DNA of 64,000 nucleotides. Origin: Stutzerimonas stutzeri. Lineage in GTDB: Bacteria > Pseudomonadota > Gammaproteobacteria > Pseudomonadales > Pseudomonadaceae. A program made the translations under genes and the position numbers. This document shows, piece after piece, positions 34,600-43,156 of the stretch. Every line of letters starts with the position of its first letter. Within the stretch, counting starts at the first letter, position 1. The stretch spans positions 2,294,001-2,358,000 of the forward strand of contig NZ_CP139348.1 of assembly GCF_038561965.1 (NCBI RefSeq), read 5' to 3'. The notes under the pieces were generated by a model, which worked only from the letters and a program-made list of their open reading frames with translations, made no database searches and had not been told where the DNA came from.

Positions 34600-36282
34600 A
34601 TGGTTACTGGAGCTACTTCACTTGGTCTGGTACGTGACGAACTGTTCGCCACCATGGAAGAGGCCGAGCAGAGCCTTGAGCATTTCATCATCGATCGCAA
34701 CAACGGCGGCCTGCTGCAGCAAGCCGTGGAAAACCTCAAGCAGGTGCGCGGCACGCTCAACCTCATCGAGCTGACCGGAGCCGAGTTGCTTGCGCAGGAA
34801 ATCCTGCAGCTGGCTACCGATATCCCCGTTGGTGCCGGCGAAGACCGCGATGTCCAGCTCGCCGCACTGAGTAACGCGCTCTATGTATTGCGACGTTATC
34901 TCGAAAGCGTCGATGCCAGCCGCCAGGAAATCCCCGAGCTGCTGCTTCCGGCGATAAACGCGCTGCGACAGGCTTGTGTGCAGCCGGCCTTACCTGAGAG
35001 TTTCTTCTTCAGCGTTCGTCTCGATCATCCTCGCCCTGCAGCGGATGTACCGGCCCGCTCGGGTGCTGTGCCAGTTGCTGAGGCCCGGCGCCTGCGCCAG
35101 ATGTATCAGGTTGGGCTGCTGGGTTTCATCCGCGAAGAGAATCTGCCAGCCAGCCTGAAGCTCATGGGTCGTGCGCTGACGCGCCTGGATCAGCTGTTCA
35201 TCGAATCACCGGCAAGCCGGCTATGCTGGATCGGCAGTGCCGCCCTCGAATCGCAACTCGACGGACAGCTGCTGCCGCGCAAATCGCGCAAACAGCTATT
35301 TTCACGGCTCGACCGCGAGCTCAAGCAAGTGCTCGGCAATTCTTCATACGAAGCCCCACGCAGCCTGCTCAAAGAACTTCTGTACGTTGTTGCTCTGGCG
35401 GACACCCAAGGACCTATCGCCAGCCAGGTTCGCCAGGTCTTTTCCTTGAGTTCGCTGCCGTTCACTGATCACCTGCTCGAGGAGGAGTCTCAGCGCCTGG
35501 CTGGTCCTGGTCAGGCGGTCATGCGTTCGCTGTCGTCTGCGATCCGCGAGGAGCTGGCTAGCCTGAAGGATCTGCTGGATCTGATCGAGCGTGGTACCGC
35601 GCAAGCGGAAGCCTATTCGAACCTGCATAACCTGCTCGGCAAGATGGCCAAGACCCTCGGCATGGTTGGTCTATCGTCAGCAGCCAGCACCCTGCAGGCG
35701 CAGCTGAGCGATGTCTCCAGCTGGAGCTTGGAGCATGCGCCCGAGCCGCAGGTTATTCAGCGTCTTGCCGACGCCGTGCTTTACGTCGAGAGCATGGTTG
35801 CCAGCCTAGAGCGTGGCGATCGGCGTGACACCAAGCCCCAAGTCGCCCGCCCCGGAATGGAAGCGGAAGCTTTCGCCAATCATCAGCTGACCGAGGCTCG
35901 CATTGTAGTAATCGACGAAGCGACCGCCGGGCTTGCGCTGGCCAAGCGGGCGATTACCGCCTATCTGGAATCCAATGGCGAGAAACTGCACTTGGCCAAC
36001 GTGCCGTTCAGCCTGCAGGCCGTCCGAGGCGGATTACGTTTCCTCGAGCAGGAGCGTGCGGCGGAACTGATCGGTGCCTGTGCCGACTTCATTCAGAAGC
36101 ACATGCTGGAGTCGAATCAGATGCCGCCTGAGCAGCTGCTGGAAACTCTCGCCGATGCCCTGACCAGTCTGGAGTATTACCTCGAAGGCGGAGCGGTATT
36201 GCGCCGTGACGATTCACGTGTGAGCGTGCTTGATCTGGCCAGCGAGAGCGTGCGCGCGCTGGGCATGCCGGTAGCGGCCTAA
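34600..36282 (+). CDS. fimL: FimL, regulator of type IV pili, twitching and cAMP
   Basis: A 560-residue soluble protein resembling the N-terminus of the chemosensory kinase ChpA. In P. aeruginosa FimL (PA1822, same neighbourhood in memory) promotes adenylate cyclase CyaB activity, twitching and type III secretion gene expression. The first helical bundle carries LKQVRGTLNL where a histidine phosphotransfer domain would have HxLKG, so the phosphorylated His is missing; the region is probably a docking scaffold. GGGAGG lies 10 bases before the ATG at 34600. The stop codon overlaps the nudC start (TAATG). Confidence 0.88.
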   Translation: MVTGATSLGLVRDELFATMEEAEQSLEHFIIDRNNGGLLQQAVENLKQVRGTLNLIELTGAELLAQEILQLATDIPVGAGEDRDVQLAALSNALYVLRRYLESVDASRQEIPELLLPAINALRQACVQPALPESFFFSVRLDHPRPAADVPARSGAVPVAEARRLRQMYQVGLLGFIREENLPASLKLMGRALTRLDQLFIESPASRLCWIGSAALESQLDGQLLPRKSRKQLFSRLDRELKQVLGNSSYEAPRSLLKELLYVVALADTQGPIASQVRQVFSLSSLPFTDHLLEEESQRLAGPGQAVMRSLSSAIREELASLKDLLDLIERGTAQAEAYSNLHNLLGKMAKTLGMVGLSSAASTLQAQLSDVSSWSLEHAPEPQVIQRLADAVLYVESMVASLERGDRRDTKPQVARPGMEAEAFANHQLTEARIVVIDEATAGLALAKRAITAYLESNGEKLHLANVPFSLQAVRGGLRFLEQERAAELIGACADFIQKHMLESNQMPPEQLLETLADALTSLEYYLEGGAVLRRDDSRVSVLDLASESVRALGMPVAA

Positions 36283-37112
36283 TGAGTCTGCGCTGGCAGG
36301 CGGCGCTGCTCGACCCCTCGGTGCCGGGGGGCTGGGCAGTGGTGCACTGCCGGCAGCAGTTCCTCCTTGACGACAATGGCGTGTTGTTCCCGCGGGACTG
36401 GCTCAAGCGCCTGGATCTGCCGCTGCTAAGCGAGCAAGGCCTGGGTCATTTTGACGGAGAGCCGGTTTTTCTTTTCGAACTGGAATCTCCCGCCGAGGTG
36501 CCCGGTGCGCGCTGGCAGGGCCTGCGCCAGTTCATGCTGGAAGATGATCGCGATCTGTTCCAGCTCCTAGGGTACGCCACGCAAATAGGTACCTGGGCAA
36601 GCCAGCATCGTTTCTGTGGCAGCTGTGGTTCGCCGATGCAGGTGCGCGCCGGCGAGCGCGCGATGCACTGCCTGGCGTGCGGCGTTCAGCACTACCCGCG
36701 ACTATCGCCCAGCATGATCGTACTGGTTACCCGCGGGGATGAGCTGCTACTGGCTCGCTCGCCGCGTTTCGCTCCAGGGGTCTACAGCACCCTGGCGGGC
36801 TACGTGGAGCCGGGCGAGTCGGTGGAGCAGTGCGTGGCGCGCGAAGTGCGGGAGGAGGTCGGCGTAGCCATCCATCCGCCACAGTACGTCGCAAGTCAGG
36901 GCTGGCCGTTTCCACACTCGCTGATGCTTGGGTTCCATGCCGAGTACGCCAGCGGCGAGATCGTGCTTCAGCCCGAGGAGATCGAAGACGCGCGCTGGTT
37001 CGCCATCGACAACCTGCCGGCATTGCCCCCTCGCCAGTCCATCGCGCGTTATCTGATAGAGCTGTATCTGGCTCGCCGTCTAGGCCGTTCCGAACCAGTG
37101 CTGCCAGGCTAG
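36282..37112 (+). CDS. nudC: NADH pyrophosphatase / NAD-capped RNA hydrolase
   Basis: A 276-residue Nudix hydrolase that splits NADH and removes NAD caps from RNA. The zinc ribbon is CGSCGS...CLACG (about residues 110-133), and the Nudix box GYVEPGESVEQ...REVREEVG with the catalytic REVREE is intact. The downstream SQGWPFPHSLMLGF is the NudC-specific SQPWPFPxS signature, here with Gly for Pro. It starts at the fimL stop codon. Its 3' end overlaps that of the convergent TauE-family gene by 33 bases. Confidence 0.95.
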   Translation: MSLRWQAALLDPSVPGGWAVVHCRQQFLLDDNGVLFPRDWLKRLDLPLLSEQGLGHFDGEPVFLFELESPAEVPGARWQGLRQFMLEDDRDLFQLLGYATQIGTWASQHRFCGSCGSPMQVRAGERAMHCLACGVQHYPRLSPSMIVLVTRGDELLLARSPRFAPGVYSTLAGYVEPGESVEQCVAREVREEVGVAIHPPQYVASQGWPFPHSLMLGFHAEYASGEIVLQPEEIEDARWFAIDNLPALPPRQSIARYLIELYLARRLGRSEPVLPG

Positions 37113-37865
37113 ACGCAGGCTCATTGCGAGAACCACCAAAATGAACACGGGACGGATGAACCGTGAGCCGCCACGGATTGCCGTGCGCGCGCCGAAATAA
37201 GCGCCGGCCATCAGTGCCAGACCCATACCGATTCCGAGCACCCAGGCGACATGGCCGCCGATCACGAACACGCTCAGCGCAACCGCGTTGCTGACGAAGT
37301 TCATCGTTCGCGCAACACCACTAGCCCGCAGCAGATCGAGCGGGTAGAGCAGCATGCTGCTGACCGTCCAGAACGCACCCGTGCCGGGCCCGGCCACCCC
37401 GTCGTAGAAACCGAGTGAAAGGCTCTGCGGCCACTGCCGCTGGCGTCCGATTGGTGTCACATCGCTGCTTGCCCGCGTGGGCATGTGGCTGAACAACAGA
37501 TAGATCCCACAGGCAGATACGACTAAGGGCAATAGCTGGTTGAGCCAGCTCGCCGGCATGAACTGCGCGAGAACTGCACCGAGTGCCGCTCCGATTGCGG
37601 TGCCGGCAAGCGCGCGGCGCCATAACCCGGGCTCGAACAGGCGACGGCGATAGAAGGTATAGCTGGCGGTGGCCGAGCCGAAGGTAGCGCACAACTTGTT
37701 GGTACCCAGCACAAGATGTGGCGGCAGCCCCGCAGTCAGTAACGCGGGGATAGTCAGCAGCCCGCCACCGCCAGCGATGGCGTCGATGAATCCGGCAGTG
37801 AAGGCTACGGCGAACAGAATTACCAGTGTCGAAGGGTCGAGCGCGAGCTCAAGCGCGAAGGGCAT
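37080..37865 (-). CDS. TauE/SafE-family membrane permease
   Basis: A 262-residue integral membrane protein with about eight predicted segments and the repeated glycine-rich motifs of the family (GFIDAIAGGGGLLTIPALL and SLGFYDGVAGPGTGAFW). Family members export sulfite, sulfoacetate or other sulfonates. ATG at 37865 with GAGG five bases upstream is preferred to the longer frame. The convergent overlap with nudC means the two transcripts share 33 bases in antisense. Confidence 0.9.
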   Translation of the reverse strand: MPFALELALDPSTLVILFAVAFTAGFIDAIAGGGGLLTIPALLTAGLPPHLVLGTNKLCATFGSATASYTFYRRRLFEPGLWRRALAGTAIGAALGAVLAQFMPASWLNQLLPLVVSACGIYLLFSHMPTRASSDVTPIGRQRQWPQSLSLGFYDGVAGPGTGAFWTVSSMLLYPLDLLRASGVARTMNFVSNAVALSVFVIGGHVAWVLGIGMGLALMAGAYFGARTAIRGGSRFIRPVFILVVLAMSLRLAWQHWFGTA

Positions 37866-38059
37866 GCGGGCCTCGATGGGCTGAAGGACAGCGCAGGATA
37901 GTGCGGCTGTCATGCTGGCGAAAGTGGAGAGATTGAACGACCGGCGTCCAGCTCTGCACCAAGAACAACGTCAGCCCGTGACCGGCGTCCCATGCCGGTG
38001 CTGGCTGTGTCGAAGGCTGCTGCGGATAATGTCGCACCCAATGAAAAGGACGCTTGGCT

Positions 38060-38707
38060 ATGCAATATATCGGGCTCGCGATCGTGATCGCGTTACTGGC
38101 TGTGATCGTATTGCTGGTAGCGCTGCGTTTGCTGCTGGGGGGCACCTGGCTGATGGGCTGGCTGCGTGGAACCTGCGGTTTCGTTGTCCTTGCCCTTGCT
38201 GGACTAATCGCCATGCTTGGCTACGACGTCAGTACCTACACTGCGCTGCCGAGCGAGGAACCGCTGGTCACCCTGAGTTTTCACGCCCAGGCCCCGCAAC
38301 GTTATGAAGTCCGGCTTGAGCAAGGGAACAAGACACGCACGGCAACACTGGAGGGCGATCTTTGGCAGCTAGACTTGCATGTGCTCCGCTGGAAAAGCCT
38401 CGCCGAGCTGATCGGACTGGAGTCAGGTTATCGACTGGAGCGGCTCTCCGGACGCTATCTCGCTGTCGAACAGCAGAACCTTTCGCGCCATGGCCGCGTT
38501 TTGCTGAGCGAGAAGCCTCTGGGTGTAGACATCTGGCAAACACTTGAACTCGGGCAGCGCGACATGCATCTGTTCGATGCGCAGCTGTTGCGCGTGGATT
38601 ACATGCCGATCGCCGATGGCGCCGCATATGCTGTGGAGCTCGCTCCGACAGGGCTGATCGCCAGGCCGACGAACGCCGCGGCGACCGAGGCGCTGAAGAA
38701 CTGGTAG
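38060..38707 (+). CDS. Conserved membrane protein of unknown function
   Basis: A 215-residue protein with two adjacent N-terminal membrane segments (about 2-27 and 35-56) and a soluble C-terminal part that is predicted to lie in the periplasm, rich in beta strands (for example RYEVRLEQGNKTRTATLEGD). I recognise no domain of known function. AAAAGGA stands 10 bases before the ATG. It is followed by a strong terminator. Similar proteins sit here in other pseudomonads and are sometimes called multidrug transporter, for which I see no basis. Confidence 0.8.
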   Translation: MQYIGLAIVIALLAVIVLLVALRLLLGGTWLMGWLRGTCGFVVLALAGLIAMLGYDVSTYTALPSEEPLVTLSFHAQAPQRYEVRLEQGNKTRTATLEGDLWQLDLHVLRWKSLAELIGLESGYRLERLSGRYLAVEQQNLSRHGRVLLSEKPLGVDIWQTLELGQRDMHLFDAQLLRVDYMPIADGAAYAVELAPTGLIARPTNAAATEALKNW

Positions 38708-38720
38708 CTGATAGCTGGAA

Positions 38721-38754
38721 AACAAGAAGGGAGCCGTTAGGCTCCCTTCTTGTT
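38721..38754. terminator. Very strong bidirectional terminator
   Basis: AACAAGAAGGGAGCC and its exact complement GGCTCCCTTCTTGTT form a 15-bp perfect stem with a GTTA loop between the convergent membrane-protein and SDR genes. Confidence 0.92.
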
Positions 38755-38768
38755 TATCCCAGAACGCG

Positions 38769-39536
38769 TCAGGCCAGATAACCGCCATCAACGTTGAGCG
38801 ACACGCCCGTGGTGTAGCTGGACGCATCACTGGCCAGATAGAGCACAGCACCGGCCATTTCGCTCGGTTGGGCGACACGGCTTAGGGGAATGTGCTGCAG
38901 CGCCATTTGCAGGATCGAGTCGTTCTTGACCAGCGCCGAGGCGAACTTGGTGTCGGTCAGGCCCGGCAGTAGGGCATTGCAGCGAATGCCGAATTGCGCG
39001 CATTCCTTGGCGAAAGCCTTGGTCATGTTGATCACAGCGCCCTTGGTGATCGAATAAATGCCCTGGAAGTTGCCCGGCGTGACGCCATTGATGGAGGCGA
39101 CGTTGATGATGCTGCCGCCCCCGTTCTCGCGCATCAGCTTGCCGGCCTCAACAGACATGTAGAAATAGCCGCGGATGTTCACGTCGACGGTCTTCTGGAA
39201 GGCCGACACATCGGTGTCGAGGATGTGGCAGAACTGCGGATTGGTTGCGGCGTTGTTGACCAGGATATCGAGGCGGCCGAACTGTTCGCGGATCTGGGCG
39301 AAAACTGCCTGGATCTGCTCCATCTCACCGATGTGGCAGGCGACTGGAGTGGCTTTCCCGCCAGCGGCCACGATCGCGTCGGCCACTGCCTGGCATCCCT
39401 CGATCTTGCGGCTGGATACGATCACGTGGGCGCCTTGCTGGGCGAGCAACTTGGCGATGGCTTCGCCGATCCCGCGGCTGGCTCCGGAAACGAAAGCGAT
39501 CTTTCCGTCTAGGTCGAACAGGGTTGTCTTGGACAT
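38769..39536 (-). CDS. Short-chain dehydrogenase/reductase (PA1827-like)
   Basis: A 255-residue classical SDR with SGASRGIG cofactor loop, NNAA in the NNAG position and the active-site pair INVASINGV and YSITKGA, the Tyr-X3-Lys being present. Its gene precedes a phosphotransferase-fold CoA enzyme, an SCP2 protein and a phosphatase on the same strand, the same order I remember in PAO1 (PA1827-PA1831), suggesting lipid or acyl-CoA metabolism. AGAGGA precedes the ATG at 39536. Confidence 0.92.
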   Translation of the reverse strand: MSKTTLFDLDGKIAFVSGASRGIGEAIAKLLAQQGAHVIVSSRKIEGCQAVADAIVAAGGKATPVACHIGEMEQIQAVFAQIREQFGRLDILVNNAATNPQFCHILDTDVSAFQKTVDVNIRGYFYMSVEAGKLMRENGGGSIINVASINGVTPGNFQGIYSITKGAVINMTKAFAKECAQFGIRCNALLPGLTDTKFASALVKNDSILQMALQHIPLSRVAQPSEMAGAVLYLASDASSYTTGVSLNVDGGYLA

Positions 39537-39592
39537 TGGGCGTTCCTCTTTTCTTGTTCGTTCCCGTGGCGGCCACGGGTCTTGGTTTGGCT

Positions 39593-40660
39593 TCAGAGCC
39601 TCGACTGCCCGATCACTTGCAGTGCCCGTTGTTCGAGCAGCTTGTTCATGTGAATGAACTGGGCAAAACGTTGGTCTTGGGTCTGGCCGTGATAGAAGCG
39701 GTAGTAGATCTGCTGGACGATTCCGGCCAGGCGAAACAGGCCATAGGTGTAGTAGAAATCGATGCAGGGAATTTCGATGCCGGCGCGCTGGGCGTAGTAG
39801 TCAACGAAGCCCTGGCGGGTATGCATACCAGGCAGATGGCTTGGTTGCCGACGCATCGCCTGCATCGGCTGGGGATCATCGGCTTCGATCCAGTAGGCCA
39901 ACGTATTGCCCAGATCCATCAGCGGATCGCCAATGGTGGTCATTTCCCAGTCCAGTACACCGATGATTTCCATCGGGTTGTCCGGGTTGAGAATGACGTT
40001 GTCGAAGCGGTAGTCGTTGTGAATGATCCCAGGTTTGGGATGATCGGCCGGCATCTTGTCTTTCAGCCAGGCTTTGACCGCATCCCAAGCGGGCGCATCG
40101 GGAGTGATTGCGCGCTCATAGCGCTCGCTCCAACCCTCGATCTGGCGCTTCACATACCCTTCTGGCTTGCCTAGATCACCGAGGCCACAGGCCTGGTAAT
40201 CAACGTTATGCAGGTCGACGAACTTGTCGATGAAGCTCTCGCAGAGGGCGCGGGTCTGGGCTTCGTCAAAGTTCAGCTCAGGCGGCAGTTCGGAGCGCAG
40301 GATGATCCCATTGACGCGCTCCATGACGTAGAACTCGGCCCCTATCACCGACTCGTCGGTGCAGTAGACGTAGGCCTTCGGGCAATAGGGAAAGCCCTCG
40401 TTGAGCTGGTTGAGGATGCGAAATTCTCGGCCCATGTCGTGGGCGGATTTCGCTTTATGGCCGAAGGGAGGGCGGCGCAAAACCAGATCGACGCCAGGGT
40501 ATTGCAACAGGTAGGTCAGATTCGAGGCGCCGCCGGGGAACTGGGAAATCTGCAGTTCACCGTCCAGGCCAGGGATGTGCGCCTTCAGGTATCGGTCGAT
40601 GATCTCGATCGGCAGATCCTCGCCTTCTCGGACGCGGGTGGTTTGATCTGTAAGCGCCAT
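39593..40660 (-). CDS. Aminoglycoside-phosphotransferase-fold family protein
   Basis: A 355-residue protein of the APH/choline-kinase fold. The catalytic loop HNDYRFDNVILN and the metal motif VLDWEMTTIGDPLMDLG are intact, so it should transfer phosphate from ATP. This subgroup resembles the N-terminal half of mammalian ACAD10/11, which phosphorylates 4-hydroxyacyl-CoAs, and here it is next to an SDR and an SCP2 protein, so the same reaction is a reasonable guess. AAGGGAT stands before the ATG at 40660. Confidence 0.88.
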   Translation of the reverse strand: MALTDQTTRVREGEDLPIEIIDRYLKAHIPGLDGELQISQFPGGASNLTYLLQYPGVDLVLRRPPFGHKAKSAHDMGREFRILNQLNEGFPYCPKAYVYCTDESVIGAEFYVMERVNGIILRSELPPELNFDEAQTRALCESFIDKFVDLHNVDYQACGLGDLGKPEGYVKRQIEGWSERYERAITPDAPAWDAVKAWLKDKMPADHPKPGIIHNDYRFDNVILNPDNPMEIIGVLDWEMTTIGDPLMDLGNTLAYWIEADDPQPMQAMRRQPSHLPGMHTRQGFVDYYAQRAGIEIPCIDFYYTYGLFRLAGIVQQIYYRFYHGQTQDQRFAQFIHMNKLLEQRALQVIGQSRL

Positions 40661-40810
40661 TGTTATCCCTTCTACTTATGCTCGGTGCCCAAGATGATTC
40701 AGTAATCTAATGTGGGAGATGCTCCAGACCAAGCGATGCCCGCTGTTATTGGTCGGAGTGTTGCCTATCAATCAAGCTCCCTGATTCGATCACCCCCATT
40801 TCGTCGGCAT

Positions 40811-40840
40811 AAAAAAACCGAAGTCCAGGACTTCGGTTTT
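40811..40840 (-). terminator. Terminator of the SCP2 gene
   Basis: AAAACCGAAGTCC pairs with GACTTCGGTTTT around AG; on the minus strand the stem is followed by seven T residues. It lies 29 bases beyond the SCP2 stop. Confidence 0.9.
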
Positions 40841-40868
40841 CTCTGCATCGCAGCGGTTGGCGTCAGTG

Positions 40869-41183
40869 TCAGGCTGGGAACAGTTCGCTGAGCTTCATAG
40901 CCAGCATCATGTCGCCTTCGGCGCGCAGCTTGCCACCCATGAAGGCCTGCATACCGTCGGTTTCACCGCTGACGATGCCTTGCATGGTTTCGCTGTCCAT
41001 GATCAGGGTGACGTTGGCGTCGCTGGAGTCGCCCTGCTGCAGATCGCAGGTGCCATCCTTGACGACCAGGTAATAGTTCTCGGCGTCGGTGATGTTGAAC
41101 TGGAAGACCAGGTCCAGGCCTGCAGCAGCGCTGGGGTTGAACTTCGACTGCATGCCTTTGAAAGTCTCGGCGACGTTGCTCAT
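40869..41183 (-). CDS. SCP2 sterol-binding-domain protein
   Basis: A 104-residue single SCP2 domain. The family forms a hydrophobic tunnel that binds lipids or acyl-CoA; the strand pattern YYLVVKDGTCDLQQG and the C-terminal AEGDMMLAMKLSELFPA fit well. No signal peptide, so it is cytoplasmic. It may carry the substrate of the neighbouring SDR and kinase-fold enzyme. AAGGAAA precedes the ATG. Confidence 0.9.
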   Translation of the reverse strand: MSNVAETFKGMQSKFNPSAAAGLDLVFQFNITDAENYYLVVKDGTCDLQQGDSSDANVTLIMDSETMQGIVSGETDGMQAFMGGKLRAEGDMMLAMKLSELFPA

Positions 41184-41241
41184 GAGGGTTTCCTTTTTTG
41201 GTCGTTATGGGTACGCAGCGCGAGGCCGCGTGGGGCTGGGC

Positions 41242-41940
41242 TCATCTATGGGTGACGAGCTCCGGATTCTTGAGAAGTTGCAGGTGCGCATGACTATTGA
41301 AGGAGGCGAGCGCGACATCCCGATCACGAAACTTCAACAGACTGAGTGAAGTGTTGACGATCTGCCAGTTCATCTCGAATGCCTTGACCGGCGGTACACC
41401 GATGATCAGCTGTAACAACGCAGTAATGGTTCCGCCCGACGTGAAGATGGCAATGCGATCACGCTTGCCGGCTTGATCGAGTACGCGTTCCAGGCCGCTG
41501 CGAACGCGCTCTAGAAAATGCTGCCAGCTCTCGAGTTCTTCTTTTTCATGCTCGCCGGAAATCCAGCGATGCACGACATAAGTGAACAACCGCTGAAAGT
41601 CGGCGCGATGATCTGCCGCATTGCGCAGGATGTGCATCGCATTCGGCTCGACTTTGAGCAGGTCGGGAAGGTGGGCGCGGATAACCGCATCGGCATGGAA
41701 TTCGTTGAAGGCGGCGTCGACTTCAAGCTCTGGCTGGCTACCCAATCGGGCCATCGTCGTGCGGGCAGTGTCCTGCTGACGATCGAGTTCGCCGCTCAGG
41801 CAGCGATCAAAAGTTACATCGAGCTGCGCCAGATAGTCGCCCAGCGCTTCGGACTGGCGATAACCGAGAGGAGAGAGCACGTCGTAGTTTTCTGCGCCGA
41901 ATGACGCCTGACCATGTCTGATCAGGTAGATACTGCCCAT
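41242..41940 (-). CDS. Histidine phosphatase (phosphoglycerate-mutase-like) family protein
   Basis: A 232-residue protein with the RHGQ phosphohistidine motif near the N-terminus (YLIRHGQASFG) and FTSGGTITALL near the C-terminus, where the second His of the family is not evident (the usual SHG is SGG). Substrate unknown. ATG at 41940 (MGSIYLIRHGQ) has GGAG eight bases before it; the frame upstream is not needed by the fold. It is the last gene of the SDR-SCP2 series by position, though it is upstream in transcription. Confidence 0.85.
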   Translation of the reverse strand: MGSIYLIRHGQASFGAENYDVLSPLGYRQSEALGDYLAQLDVTFDRCLSGELDRQQDTARTTMARLGSQPELEVDAAFNEFHADAVIRAHLPDLLKVEPNAMHILRNAADHRADFQRLFTYVVHRWISGEHEKEELESWQHFLERVRSGLERVLDQAGKRDRIAIFTSGGTITALLQLIIGVPPVKAFEMNWQIVNTSLSLLKFRDRDVALASFNSHAHLQLLKNPELVTHR

Positions 41941-42119
41941 GCTTGCTGCTCCGGCCGGCACTGTTTTTCGCGAGGGTAGGGACATCGTCCGGGAGTGTCA
42001 ACGATAATTCGAACGTTTGTTTGAATCGCGCGCGCTAGCCCAGCCAAAGGCCCGCCGGTATGCTGGCGGCTTGCTGCCGAAGAGTCTATGTCGGCGACCG
42101 AACTCATCGAGGGGAATAC

Positions 42120-43142
42120 GTGGAATTTTTTGTCGATTACGCCAGCTTCCTGGCCAAGACCGTCACGCTAGTGCTAGCAATCGTGGTCGTGCTGATCGCT
42201 CTCGCTTCGATGCGCCGGGGGCGCAACAAGCAGGGCGGTGGCCATCTCGAAGTCAACAAGCTCAACGAGTTCTACAAATCCATGCGCGAGCGGCTGGAGC
42301 TGGCTGTGCTTGAGAAGGACGCGTTCAAGGCGTTGCGCAAGCGGGAAGCCAAGGCGGCCAAGCAGAACAAGAAGCCTGAAACGCCTGCGCGGGTGTTTGT
42401 CCTCGATTTCGATGGCGATATTCGTGCATCGGCCGTTGAAAATCTGCGCCACGAAATCACAGCGCTGCTGACAATGGCGACGCCGCAGGACGAAGTGGTC
42501 TTGCGCCTGGAAAGCGGCGGCGGAATGGTGCATGGCTATGGTCTGGCCGCATCCCAACTGGTCCGTATCCGGGATGCCGGCGTGCCGCTGACGGTCTGCG
42601 TCGACAAGGTGGCCGCAAGCGGCGGTTATATGATGGCGTGCATTGGTAATCGCATTCTCACGGCGCCATTCGCAATCCTCGGTTCCATCGGAGTAGTTGC
42701 GCAGCTGCCCAATGTTCACCGGCTGCTGAAGAAGCACGACGTGGATTTCGAAGTGCTCACCGCCGGCGAACACAAGCGGACATTGACCGTTTTCGGCGAG
42801 AACACCGAGAAAGGCCGGGAGAAATTCCAGGAGGACCTGGAAACCACCCATGAGCTGTTCAAGAACTTCGTCGCCCGCTACCGACAGAATCTCGCCATAG
42901 ATGAAGTCGCGACGGGTGAGGTGTGGCTCGGTATCGCCGCGCTGGGCAAGCAGCTGGCGGACGAGCTCAAGACCAGTGATCAGTACCTCGCCGAACGGGC
43001 CCAGGAAGCGGAACTGTTCCAGCTGCATTACATCCAGAAAAAGAGCCTGCCGGAACGCTTCGGCATGGCGGCCAGCACGGTCATGGAGCACGGCTTGCTG
43101 AAAGGCTGGAGCCGGCTGAACGAACAACGTTTTTGGCAATGA
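42120..43142 (+). CDS. sohB: Inner-membrane protease SohB (peptidase S49)
   Basis: A 340-residue membrane-anchored serine protease. It has one or two N-terminal membrane segments (about 8-32), the SohB-specific N-terminal domain, and the S49 core with the nucleophile Ser in DKVAASGGYMMAC and AILGSIGVV downstream. It works by a Ser-Lys dyad, facing the periplasm. GTG at 42120 is chosen because GAGGGGAA sits six bases upstream and the start EFFVDYASFLAKTVT fits other SohB proteins. Confidence 0.93.
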   Translation: MEFFVDYASFLAKTVTLVLAIVVVLIALASMRRGRNKQGGGHLEVNKLNEFYKSMRERLELAVLEKDAFKALRKREAKAAKQNKKPETPARVFVLDFDGDIRASAVENLRHEITALLTMATPQDEVVLRLESGGGMVHGYGLAASQLVRIRDAGVPLTVCVDKVAASGGYMMACIGNRILTAPFAILGSIGVVAQLPNVHRLLKKHDVDFEVLTAGEHKRTLTVFGENTEKGREKFQEDLETTHELFKNFVARYRQNLAIDEVATGEVWLGIAALGKQLADELKTSDQYLAERAQEAELFQLHYIQKKSLPERFGMAASTVMEHGLLKGWSRLNEQRFWQ

Positions 43143-43156
43143 CAAGGGGAACCTCG

